Shown here: in pieces, positions 1 to 9,435 of the stretch
How the letters are laid out: the number at the start of each line of letters is the position of its first letter
Numbering within the stretch: the stretch's first letter is position 1
Source of the DNA: Sporisorium sorghi
Lineage: Eukaryota > Basidiomycota > Ustilaginomycetes > Ustilaginales > Ustilaginaceae
Direction of reading: 5' to 3'
DNA: 64,000 bases
Assembly (NCBI GenBank): GCA_023212695.1
Contig: JALCCG010000092.1
Span: forward strand, 1-64,000
Position numbers and translations under genes: made by a program
The notes under the pieces: model-generated
What the model was told of the DNA's origin: nothing
Databases searched by the model: none
The model's input: only the letters and a program-made list of their open reading frames with translations

Positions 1-3000
1 TTGGGGAAGGAAGGTGGGTTGGGAAATGCTTTTAGAATGGCTTTAGCGAGCAGCGCGTTTGAGAAGAAAAAAAAAAAAAAAAAAACAAAACAAAAAAAAA
101 AACAGCGTGTTTGCGGATGACGGATGGCGATGCAGCTTCGTGGTGAGGCGGACTGCAGTGGAGTCATGCGACCCTTGACGAGCCGTGTGAGTGGAACAGA
201 ACGAGCAACAGCATCCGATTCGCAACCCGGAAAGCGGGTCGAGATCGCGGGCACGGATCGACGGGAGCGTCTCCGGTGGGAAAAAATACGACGAGTCCTA
301 ATTAAGGCTCAGCTGCGGGAACGGCCCCAACGCCCGTGTTTGGTGTGCAATTCCCCACGTCGATCCGGCGAAGAGAGGCTGACACGGGTAATGGCTGAGA
401 CTGAAGAAGGTTCAAACTCGCCTGATTTGCTGAGTGTCAACAAGGCGTCAGACGCAGGCTCGAGGGGACAAGGTCAGCACCAGCCAAAGAAGGGCGCCGG
501 AAGAGAGAAAGCTCTATTCTTTCCCACTAGCCGCATGGAGGGAAAGAACAAGAGGTGGCTTGGGTAGCCTGCAGCTGGCGATCTGCTGGAAAAGTCGGGT
601 CGAGATCGGATGCAATCTTGGTTTCGGCAGCATTGACAGCAGCGGCCAGAGCGCAACAGTGGGCCGTAAGCTGTGGGTGGTTCTAGATTTTTTTTTTTTG
701 ATTTTTTTTGATTTTTTTTTTTTCTTTCTTTCTTTTTCCGTACAAGTGTTGCCGTGAAACCGAACCTCGCAAAGTGTTTGTTTTGCAACCCTTCGTTGTG
801 GGACGAACAGCATGCTGCGGCCGCCAAGCAATTGGTGTTGTCGAGCTCTAGGCCCGGTCAAGTTGGTGGCATGTGATGAAGGTGTCAGTGTGGGCGTGTT
901 GTCAACGTGGGCGAGTCACACTTTGCCAAGACGAGGTGGGAGAGCACAGCCTTGATAACGCTGAGAGCCAAACTCAAATGTTGAAACAAAGCAACGGATC
1001 TTGAAGCTGAATCTCAAATTCATCCAGTCTCACGGCCCGATTTCCTTGTCGGGAACGGCAGCCTCGACCGCAGCACCAAAACTGCGGGTGTCGGGTCAGA
1101 GCCAGCTCTGCTTCAAGGCTCCGCTTAGCTCCTTTCCCACCAAGATGTGGAGGCGCGCAAGCGGGCATGAAACCAGAGGCTATGCATCACCCTTCATGCG
1201 CCACATTCAACTTTCTCACAAAATTACAAATTTTGAAATCTACACTTCAGAAATCTTTTACGGACTTTGTATTGATCGCTATTTGACAGCTGCCAAGTTC
1301 GATGACGACGGAAACTTGACCATCACCATCGGACAGTGCATCTGGCTCCTGACATCCAAAGCTTCTCAGCTGCTGCCTCGGTTTGCTCGTCAACGGGGTC
1401 TCGGCAAGCTCTTTTGACCCCCGCATTTTCAGCCTGATGAAGCTGATTCCCAAAAAGCGGGTTGCGAGCTGCAAAGCCTGTTTTGGGGGGGGGGGGGCAC
1501 AGCGAACAAAAGCAGACCCTGAAGACCCGCAACTTGCGTTTTTATGGTACGCTCTCGTTTTGGCCCCACTTTGGTGCTTCAACTTTCTGGTCGTGCCCAA
1601 GTCGTTGATCCGCGCCTCCTCTTGTTGCCCGTCGATGATGCAGATGCAAGTGTCGGCATCGAGTGCCTTCCATGCACAGGCATGCAGAGTGAAATCTGTT
1701 TCTTGTGCGAAGCCGTTCCCTTGCTGCTGCCCTTACGCTTCCCAAGAAATAGGTCCACTTTTGCGACGTATGAAAGCCGTGTACTGTTTGCTTGCATGAA
1801 ATACCCACGCCGAACAAGAAACAATGAGAAGACTTGTTCCAAGACACTGGATTCCATTTGCCGGCAGATTGTCCTTGGAACGCTTGTGTCATCGCTTCCC
1901 ATTAGGTCAATGAGGAAGCTTTGGCCTTTTGATGAACCACATCCAATTCGTCTCGCACTCGTACAAGCACCGCCTTCCTCGATGCTCGGTAAAACCAGAA
2001 ACGCAGCCAGCGCACGCTTCGAATGCGTACCAATCTACAAGGAGCAGCGGGTCCTCCTCCTCGTGGGGCCAGCACTATGGGGCGACCTTTGCTCGCTTAC
2101 GCCTTGTGGTGGAAGAAGGCTGACCTGAACAGGACGGTAGACGAGCATTTCCAGCCATAGCGATCGTCGCGGCAGGAGAGAGACGCGCGCGCAGAAAGTG
2201 TGGCTCACACTCAGGCACTTTCGAGGAAAGAGAGCCCGCTCGGGGTCCGGCAGCTGAGCTGGATGCCAGCCTTGCAACAGAGAGCGATGCGGAGAGCCAA
2301 ACAAAAGTGGGTGCTGCTCTGAGACCAGTTGGCTCTCTCAGCTTTTGCGCAACTTGAACCCGTTTCCGATCTCGAGGCGCAGATTTTCTCAAGAAAATGC
2401 AATTTTGAAAAAGATTTTCAGTGGCGTGCGGCGCGTTGTTTTTAGGGAAAAATGAAAAAAAAAAAAAAAAAAAGAAGTCGGGATCGGCTTGAGTGAGTGC
2501 GTCGATGCCGCTCTTATGCGTTCCCTGCCAACAATGCCGGTTGACTCTCGTTCATGGGCGCAGCGGGATGTGACTGAGCGAGCCAGCGAGCGAGCCGTGT
2601 TCCATACAGCGAAAAGTTACGAGCTGCAGAGGCTCAGTCGCTCCCCCTCTCTCTTGTCACACTTGCAACGCGCTGGACAGAATCTGGCTGCACCGTGCCT
2701 TCTCTGGTACCACAAGCTTCTTACAGCCACCAAGCTTAGTCTCAGTCACACCTAGACAGCGAAACAGCGAGCCAGCGAACCAAGGGTTTTCTGTCTCTCC
2801 ACACCTCATTCTTCAACGCTTTCCTCGGAGCGCCGTTGTTGACTTGTGCATCGTCCTCCCTCTTTACCTTACTGCCACCACCTCGCAGAGCTTTCTTGGC
2901 ATCGTCGCTCTTGGCAACAACGCTACATCGCGCCGAACATCATTGGCTAGCGCGTTCAAACCTCGACGCCGCCGCTTGCTTCTCGACCTCCATCCTGTCA

Positions 3001-3472
3001 ACCCGGCAAGCTTTCGACTCACCATCTTCACCTTGCTTGTAGGCGTCTCTCCTCCGATCAGGCGATCTTGACTCCTTACGTCCAGGACTAGTTCACCAGC
3101 TAGGTCGGCAGCATCTCGCAGTACCGCGTACAACTTCACCCACGTCCTCGTTCTGTCCAGCGCCCAGCAGCCTTCTTTCTGGCCCATCAGCTTGGCGAAC
3201 GACATCTTTTCTATAACACAAAATCGACGCCTTCTCACTGGAACCATTACCACTTTCGAGTCCAACTCGCTCATTCCTGTGGCGCTCATCCGACAATCTC
3301 ACACCACCTTCTTCGACAAGCTTGTCCGACCGACTCCGCGTATTCCCCCCTTTACCCCTCCTTCGTGTCGAGCGCCCAACTCCCCACACACATAATACTC
3401 GCTACACATGTGCACGCCGTAATCTTTCCCATCTTCATCACCTTCTGCGGAAGCTTTTTCTGGTTGCACATC
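1..3472. other. Gene-free stretch and probable leader of the following gene
   Basis: No ORF here has the composition or recognisable domains of a real protein; the longest open frames (124-567, 1001-1417 and 1544-2128, all plus) are short and unrecognised. The stretch holds A-rich tracts near 65-103 and 2455-2473, T tracts near 690-724, and a run of 13 G at 1485-1497. From about 2750 onward the plus strand is C/T-rich (many TCTC, CTTC and CCTCC blocks), as in smut 5' leaders, so the transcript of the 3473 gene may begin several hundred bases upstream of its ATG. This last point is inference. Confidence 0.5.
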
Positions 3473-5725
3473 ATGCATACCCTTCCCGCCGCCAAGCTCG
3501 TCGGCCACGACTTTCTCGGCAACCACATTGGCGAGCTCCTCTTCCGCCAACCCGCCAGCAGACCACCTCCCGCATCGTCGTCCAATGGCAGCACCATTGG
3601 CGCATCGGACTCGATAACGCTGAGGCGCGGGTCGACGGCGTCCCACCATGCGCCTCTGCTGGCTGCCGCCAAGAATGTCACTAACATTGACGCACAGCAC
3701 GCTGCGCCACTCCTCGATGCGCGCTCCAGCAACGTCACCACGACGTTCGGCACCTCGGCTGATCCTGTTGCCTCCCTCGAGCACAGCAGCGAGAGCTCCT
3801 CTTCGGAGCCCAGCTCAGTGGACAGCAGGTCCAACAGCGCCGATGCCGACCTGAACCTCCATCTCGACCAGCTCGACCTCGGACGCAAGCGAAATGCTTC
3901 TGAAGGTGGTCCCGTCTCGCCACGCATCAGCTTTGTCACCAACTTTGGCGCCAAGCCGCGCCGATCCGGCAGTCGACGCGCGCCCTCCGAGGCCGGATCG
4001 TCGAGCTACTTCGCGCTCAGCAGCAGCAACATGAGCTCGGCCAGCATGTCTCCCATGGAAGCCTCGCCCGGTGCGATCAATTGGATCGTGCCCTTCCGCG
4101 AACAGCATCCGTCGTTTGCCAAGGCATGCGAGCACAATGCGCTGCTCGATCGCAATCCGTCTCAGCACAGCCAGGCGTCCGATGCCGCGTCGGTGACGTG
4201 GCAGCTGCCTCCTCCGTCGTCCGCTTCGCGGGCTAGGAAGGATGTGGAGATTGCGACTCCCACTGCGTCGACAGGCAGTGGCGTGGCGAGTGCCGAGAGC
4301 CAGTCCTTTTCCGGCTCGGGTTCGGCCTCGTCAGCGCCCGTGCGACAGCGTCTCACGCGAGCGGCGACCGAGTCCACCCTGGACCCCATTGCGCAGCGCC
4401 AGGCACAGCATCAGCAGCAGCAGCCTCCTACTCCACTTTCACCAGCATCGCCCGGTGCACCCTCGGAGCACTCGAGCAACAGCGGCTTGGCTCACTCCAA
4501 GAGCATGGGTTCGGCTACAGGTAGCGGGTTGCGCGGACAGCATCGCAAGAAGCCGTCGTTGGTGCCCAAGGGTGACGACCAGCGTACGTTTTGCTTTGTC
4601 AATGATGGCTCCAGCGATGCTGACGCGGACCAGGCGTTGACCGAGGAGCCTGAGGTGGCGGCGCAGGATGCCACACTGAAGTCGGTTCCCGAGGTCGCTG
4701 TCCCCTCGACTTGCTCCAAATCGATGTCGCAGTCGTCGTCGCAATCGTCGTACCGGGACGTTGTCGAGGGGCAGTACCGTGCGCCTCAGAGCAGCAGCAG
4801 CGAACGGACGAGTGGCGAGCCCGACGCTATCGCCTCACCCAGGTCCAAGCTGACTGCAAGCCCGACAACGGAAGCAGCAGCAACCGAGGCCACCAAATCG
4901 GACAGCCCTTTGACGCAGCAAGCAGCGCACGCACAGGTCGTACGCGGCCAAGATACCCCACGCGATGCCGCTGCTGCAACTATTGGCCAAGTGGCTTCCT
5001 TGTTGAAGCCGAGCGGCGCGTCTAGGCCGGTGCGAAGGCTTCGGATCCAGCCCAATGTGCAGTCGCGACCGAGTCTGCTCGAGCGGACGATGGAGCAGCA
5101 GCGCAAGGCGAGCCAGGTCGCCATCGCTGCCAACTCCAACGGCGGTGTAGCCGTGGCAGCGAATCTCAACGCTGCCGAAAGTTCGGCCCAGACACTCGGA
5201 TCGACAGCAGCGCCCGAGGCAGCGAGCCAGGAGCGATACGACCCCGTTGCGTACGGTGCAGGCTCGCGCACGTTCCGCATCCACTCATCGACGCCGACTA
5301 CGGAGAGCAACGACGTGGCGTTTGCCGCGTTTGCGGGGGGCGATCGCGGCAGTGCCAGCGGCAGCGGTAGCAGGAACGAGCCGGCCAGCCATGCGCGCAC
5401 GAGCGACTGGGCACGCGCACAGAGTCTGCTGGCGGGCTCGCAGGACGAGGAGCTCGCCACGCCGTGCTCGTCGCTCTTGACGCTCGATGGGTCCGCAGCG
5501 GTGCAGCGGACGCCGGCCCAGTCGCTGCTGCGTCACCACACGGCGAGCCACAGCTCCGAATCGACCGACAGTCCCAGCTTGCTCGACACGCGCGAGATGC
5601 TCAGTCCGCCCGAGACGGCCATCTCGACGCCCGAGCTCGAGTCGCCGCCGGGACATTTGGGTGGCGCCGATGACGATGCGCCGTTCAAGTTGATGCCCCG
5701 TCGACCGTCGCCGCTTTCGTCCTAG
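3473..5725 (+). CDS. Unrecognised Ser/Ala-rich protein, 750 aa
   Basis: Unbroken frame of 750 codons. The frame stays open upstream to 3365, but that extension begins with GTG and encodes a different hydrophobic stretch, so I chose the ATG at 3473, which opens with MHTLPAAKLVGHDFLGNHIG. Most of the protein is low-complexity Ser, Ala, Gln and Pro, as expected for an intrinsically disordered protein. Two short non-repetitive islands may be the conserved parts: one around residues 185-215 (GAINWIVPFREQHPSFAKAC) and one around residues 355-375 (KKPSLVPKGDDQRTFCFVND). The C-terminus (DDAPFKLMPRRPSPLSS) is again distinct. There are no transmembrane segments after the N-terminus and no enzyme motif. 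I do not recognise the family. Disorder and phosphorylatable Ser-Pro sites would fit a signalling or cytoskeletal regulator, but nothing shows this directly. Confidence 0.8.
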   Translation: MHTLPAAKLVGHDFLGNHIGELLFRQPASRPPPASSSNGSTIGASDSITLRRGSTASHHAPLLAAAKNVTNIDAQHAAPLLDARSSNVTTTFGTSADPVASLEHSSESSSSEPSSVDSRSNSADADLNLHLDQLDLGRKRNASEGGPVSPRISFVTNFGAKPRRSGSRRAPSEAGSSSYFALSSSNMSSASMSPMEASPGAINWIVPFREQHPSFAKACEHNALLDRNPSQHSQASDAASVTWQLPPPSSASRARKDVEIATPTASTGSGVASAESQSFSGSGSASSAPVRQRLTRAATESTLDPIAQRQAQHQQQQPPTPLSPASPGAPSEHSSNSGLAHSKSMGSATGSGLRGQHRKKPSLVPKGDDQRTFCFVNDGSSDADADQALTEEPEVAAQDATLKSVPEVAVPSTCSKSMSQSSSQSSYRDVVEGQYRAPQSSSSERTSGEPDAIASPRSKLTASPTTEAAATEATKSDSPLTQQAAHAQVVRGQDTPRDAAAATIGQVASLLKPSGASRPVRRLRIQPNVQSRPSLLERTMEQQRKASQVAIAANSNGGVAVAANLNAAESSAQTLGSTAAPEAASQERYDPVAYGAGSRTFRIHSSTPTTESNDVAFAAFAGGDRGSASGSGSRNEPASHARTSDWARAQSLLAGSQDEELATPCSSLLTLDGSAAVQRTPAQSLLRHHTASHSSESTDSPSLLDTREMLSPPETAISTPELESPPGHLGGADDDAPFKLMPRRPSPLSS

Positions 5726-6092
5726 GTGAAGCTTTCTCTCTTTCTCTTTTTGAATCGTTTGAATTGTCTCGGGGTTTCCACAGTCACCACCACATTGTGT
5801 TCGGAACAGCATTATACACGCATTGTTCTCTTCCCTAGCAACTCTGTCGCGGCTTGTTTTTTTTTTTTTTTTTTTTTTTTTGTATCTCTCTGGGCGTACT
5901 CGGATCAAGGGTTTTATTCACGCATACCAAGCACACTCATGCTCTCGCAATCCATTCCAAGAAAACATCGATCAGGTTGGTGCTTTTGGCGTGTCCCTCC
6001 CGCATGGAGGGGGTTGTGTGGTTGAAGGGTGAAAGGTGTGGGTTGTGATTTGGATTGCACACGGTGAGCGAGGGTGTGTGGGAGAGGAAACT
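5726..6092. other. Intergenic region between convergent genes, with T25 tract
   Basis: Convergent 3' ends of the 3473 gene and the minus-strand cyclase-like gene. It contains an uninterrupted run of 25 T at 5857-5881. No coding potential was seen. Confidence 0.6.
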
Positions 6093-7379
6093 TCAGAGAA
6101 GCCAAATGGCATGGCTCGCACCCTGCGCCGTTCCGTCCTCCAACTGCGGCAACCTCGTCGACGCCTCGACCCTGAACACCTCCTCCCTCAAATCGAACGA
6201 GATCACATCGACCCACCCCTCCTCGTCGTCCGTCAGCACCATATGATCCATCCCATCCTTGATTGCGGTACTCGACAGCTCGATAGCGTTCGCCTTTCCG
6301 CCGCTGGTGCGCGTCTCGAACGTCGCCACTCTTTCCAGCTCCACCTGCAACTCTCCTGCTCCGTCAAAGATGTGGAGGCGGAAAGCGACGAGCAGCCCTC
6401 GGGTGCTAGACGTCTTGCCGCGCGTGGTGGCGTAGACGTAGCGCAGGTCGGAGCTGAAACGCAGTGTGTCGCCGCGGTACTGCTCGCGGCCGTGTGTTGC
6501 GAGGTGGGTGGGCTGCAGCAGGTCTGCCCTGGCCACGTGTCTGACTGTACCCTTGGCGGGGTAGGGGGGAACGGCGTATGCGTCGACGTAGCTCGTGTGC
6601 TCCGTGACGGTGAACACGACCGGCGAGCGCGGGTGGGGGATGGCGTGCCGCGGCCCATCGCCGTCGCTCTTCGACGCGATGCTGTACAGGTGTTCCAGGG
6701 CGGGGAAGCTGTACGCCTGCACAGCGTTCGCCCCCAAATCCGCCACGTACGCCACCTGCCCCGCTCCGCTCGCGCTACTGGGCGAGCAGTCGAAGCTATG
6801 CGCCCCGTACCTTAGCGCCTTCCTGCTCTTATCCGCTCCCTCCAACTCCTCCCGCCCACCAGGCAGAAACACGAGCTCCCTCACCTTGTCCCCGATCAGC
6901 CCCGTCTGCGGGTCCAGCACGTGCAGCTCGCCCGTCGGCCCGCCCGCCGACCCCAACCAGCTCCCCACCCCCGCCTGCCCCCCAAACCCAGGTGCGCTGC
7001 GCGTAAAATACGCCGGCGGCTGCACGTGCACGTAGCTCCCCGTCGCCGTAATCTGCACCCGGTTGCCAAAACTTAGGTTGTAGGAGGGAGAGACGTGCCA
7101 CGCGGATAACGTCGAGACGGGTGCCCACGTCGTGGCGTAGACCGTTTGGGTTCCGGAAGAGGCGACGCCGAGCGCGAGGTACTGGTGCGGACCCTCTGCG
7201 CGGACGGTGTGGGTGATGGATAGGGTGGAGTGGAGCGTGTCGTAGGTCAAAACGAAGAGAGAGGCCGAGTTGAATGTGCCGCTTACGATGTGGTGCGTGC
7301 GTGGGCAGATCGGGGAGGTGGTGGTGGAGGGGGGGAAGGGGGAGGTGGGGACGGCGGCGCAGGACGTGCTCGGGTCGTG
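6093..7379 (-). CDS. Carboxy-cis,cis-muconate cyclase-like beta-propeller (5' exon unresolved)
   Basis: The protein resembles the fungal 3-carboxy-cis,cis-muconate lactonizing enzyme, a seven-bladed propeller of the protocatechuate branch of the beta-ketoadipate pathway. Family-like segments, in order, are an N-terminal HHIVSGTFNSASLF (7295-7254), the blade segment VAYVADLGANAVQAYSF, a SDLRYVYATTRG segment, GGKANAIELSS, LTDDEEGWVDV, and a final HAIWLL like the family's last blade. No in-frame ATG exists before the homology begins; the frame is open up to 7442 and then meets TGA. The start must therefore lie in an upstream exon. In-frame acceptor CAG sites lie at 7382-7380 and 7403-7401, and the coordinate given uses the first. 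The residues just after the acceptor are Ser/Thr/Pro-rich, so a short signal-bearing first exon is possible. Catalytic activity is not proven by this reading; other lactonases share the fold. Confidence 0.75.
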   Translation of the reverse strand, partial: HDPSTSCAAVPTSPFPPSTTTSPICPRTHHIVSGTFNSASLFVLTYDTLHSTLSITHTVRAEGPHQYLALGVASSGTQTVYATTWAPVSTLSAWHVSPSYNLSFGNRVQITATGSYVHVQPPAYFTRSAPGFGGQAGVGSWLGSAGGPTGELHVLDPQTGLIGDKVRELVFLPGGREELEGADKSRKALRYGAHSFDCSPSSASGAGQVAYVADLGANAVQAYSFPALEHLYSIASKSDGDGPRHAIPHPRSPVVFTVTEHTSYVDAYAVPPYPAKGTVRHVARADLLQPTHLATHGREQYRGDTLRFSSDLRYVYATTRGKTSSTRGLLVAFRLHIFDGAGELQVELERVATFETRTSGGKANAIELSSTAIKDGMDHMVLTDDEEGWVDVISFDLREEVFRVEASTRLPQLEDGTAQGASHAIWLL

Positions 7380-7556
7380 CTGTGCAAAGTCGACGGGGGG
7401 CTGTTGTGCGGTAGAAGGAAAAGGAGAGGGAAGGAGGTGGTGTCAGAATACGAACGCGCCTCATCACTCGGCAAGAGATGGATGAAAGCGATGTGTGATT
7501 CCCTCCACAGTGCTTCGAGGAAAGTACAGCAAGGCCAGCGCCCATGAACGATCCTG

Positions 7557-9077
7557 CTAGAACTCGTCGTCGTCGTCGTCGTCCAAATCCATCTCGTCCA
7601 CGTCGTCTAGATCGTCTTCGCTCTGCACTTGCCATCCCTCCCCGTCCTCCTCATCCTCCTCGCCATCCTCGTCCTCCTCATCACCCTCTCCCTCATCCTC
7701 TTCGTCCTCATCCTCTTCGTCCTCATCCTCGTCTTCCCCCTCATCCTCCTCCTCAAGCTCCTCACTGTCGACGATACGCACACTCACAATACCGCTTGCA
7801 AACGTATACCCCACGAGGCCGACGAGCGCCGAGCAGATCCACAGCGCGCGTCCCAGCCGCAGTCGGCGGTCTTCCGGCGATGCTGATGGGCTCGAGGCTT
7901 TCCTACTCGTCGTGTTTCTCGGCGGGGCTGCAGTTGATCGGAAGCTGGATGAACCGGTGGTGGCGGATGAGGAGGGTGCACTTGCCTTATTCGAGCTTGA
8001 GGCGGGCGCGAACGGCCAGATGTACGACCAGAGAGACGTCGACGGTGCTGCTGCGTCGGTGAGCACGGGTGGAGTGGCGGTGAGCTGCGCGGGTGTAGCC
8101 CATACGCTCGACTGTGCGTCGTCGGGGAAGAGCTGCGTTTGCATCGACGTCAAGTAGCCCGCGAGACGTGGATACGCCGTCCTTACCAGCCTCGGCAGCG
8201 TGTCGACCGGCAGCTTGCTGAACCACAGCGGCGCAAGACACCCAAACACATGCGCGTCCAGACTGCCCACCTGCTCCTGCCCGAACATGAACCTCCCCTC
8301 CTCGCCCAGCGCAGCATCGACGACGTCCAGCACCCCCCTCCATCTTGTCACGAGCTTGGAGCGCTCAAACTCGTCGCGCACCGCTTCCCGCGCCGCGTGG
8401 CCCAGACCCTTCTTGCGCGCCGGGACGATACCTGCCCGCGCAGCCAGCTCGTCCGCCTCGCCTGTTTTCGCGCTCGCTTCTTTCCCGCCGAGCCCCCACA
8501 GCCCCGCCGCGGTGAGGCGCGTCTCAACAACGTTGCGCAACCGCGAAGGGATCGACGGCTGGAATCTTCCCGGCAGGCTCGCTAGCTTCGCTAGCTTCGC
8601 GAGCGGGTTCGTCGACGCTGCTTCGACGCCGCCTACGGAAGAGTACGCAGGTGCAGTGACAGCGCGGAAGTTGGCAGGCAGGCTGAACAGCGAGTGCAGC
8701 GTGAGGTCGAGCACCTGGTCGTCCAGTAGCGCGTGCAGCGCGGTCTGCTTCGCAGCCAATTCCGGGTCGGAGGCGAGCGCCGCATCGAGCTTTCCGCTGG
8801 CGACGCAGAATGCTCGGATGCCCTCGACGCTGTCGACTAGCTCAATGGTGTTGTTCTCGTTGTTGAGCACCTGCAGCAACGGCACGCGGGGGAGCGACGT
8901 CGACGCGGACGCCAGCTGCAGCTGCACCGAGTCATGGCGCGCGAATGTGGCCCAGAGGAGCGAGGCGGCATACAGCGAGGTCGGGTCGAGCGTGGGGAGT
9001 GGCGATGAGGAGCCCCACACGTGCAGCCGGAGTGTTTTGGGTGGGTCGAGCGTGGTTGAAGATGAGGTCGCTGACAT
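7557..9077 (-). CDS. SAM37: Sam37/Tom37 metaxin-like subunit of the mitochondrial SAM complex
   Basis: Predicted 506 aa. The frame is open further upstream, but I chose the ATG at 9077 (MSATSSSTTLDPPKTLRLHVW), which places the conserved thioredoxin-like N-terminal fold at the start. Residues about 15-150 resemble the Tom37/metaxin N-terminal region (LRLHVWGSSSPLPTLDPTSL, then VPLLQVLNNENN), followed by a GST-like helical region with a long Lys/Ala insertion. A single transmembrane helix lies at about 413-433 (RALWICSALVGLVGYTFASG), as expected for tail anchoring in the mitochondrial outer membrane. Sam37 acts with Sam50 and Sam35 to release and insert beta-barrel proteins. Unusual: the last 70 residues form an almost pure Asp/Glu tail after the anchor. 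The gene is longer than yeast Sam37 because of the tail and insertions. It is followed closely by the cyclase-like gene on the same strand. Confidence 0.75.
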   Translation of the reverse strand: MSATSSSTTLDPPKTLRLHVWGSSSPLPTLDPTSLYAASLLWATFARHDSVQLQLASASTSLPRVPLLQVLNNENNTIELVDSVEGIRAFCVASGKLDAALASDPELAAKQTALHALLDDQVLDLTLHSLFSLPANFRAVTAPAYSSVGGVEAASTNPLAKLAKLASLPGRFQPSIPSRLRNVVETRLTAAGLWGLGGKEASAKTGEADELAARAGIVPARKKGLGHAAREAVRDEFERSKLVTRWRGVLDVVDAALGEEGRFMFGQEQVGSLDAHVFGCLAPLWFSKLPVDTLPRLVRTAYPRLAGYLTSMQTQLFPDDAQSSVWATPAQLTATPPVLTDAAAPSTSLWSYIWPFAPASSSNKASAPSSSATTGSSSFRSTAAPPRNTTSRKASSPSASPEDRRLRLGRALWICSALVGLVGYTFASGIVSVRIVDSEELEEEDEGEDEDEDEEDEDEEDEGEGDEEDEDGEEDEEDGEGWQVQSEDDLDDVDEMDLDDDDDDEF

Positions 9078-9435
9078 TTTGGTTGCTGCAAAGGATACGG
9101 TGATGGTGGTGAGGAAGAAGGCGAAGGCGACGTTAAGCAGCGGAGAATGTCTGGCGTGCTCGTCTGCTTTGTGAAGGAGCTGCCTGGACTTATGTCCGCC
9201 TGAGTGTGTTGGAGTGGTGTGAGTGAGCTCGTTGACGGAAGGATGAGGAGAAGAAGGATTAAGATGGCTTTGCGAGTGGAAAAATGTATTTCCTCGATGC
9301 GAACCGTGCGGATCAACTTTTCTCACCCAGAATCGGGGATTCGTCAACCCGATCGAGATGCGATATGACATGCTTTTGATGAATGGTGAGAAGATACAAA
9401 AGTACACATGGTATGCCATTAGAAAGTGTCGCTCG
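9078..9435. other. Intergenic region, SAM37 promoter and SLM3 3' end
   Basis: About 360 bp between two minus-strand genes. The SAM37 frame stays open through all of it without a likely start. No other feature was seen. Confidence 0.5.

Noticed and set aside
124..2128. Several plus-strand frames of 138-194 codons near the left edge
   Set aside because: Overlapping frames on both strands, no domain, codon use unlike the real genes, and homopolymers inside or beside them.
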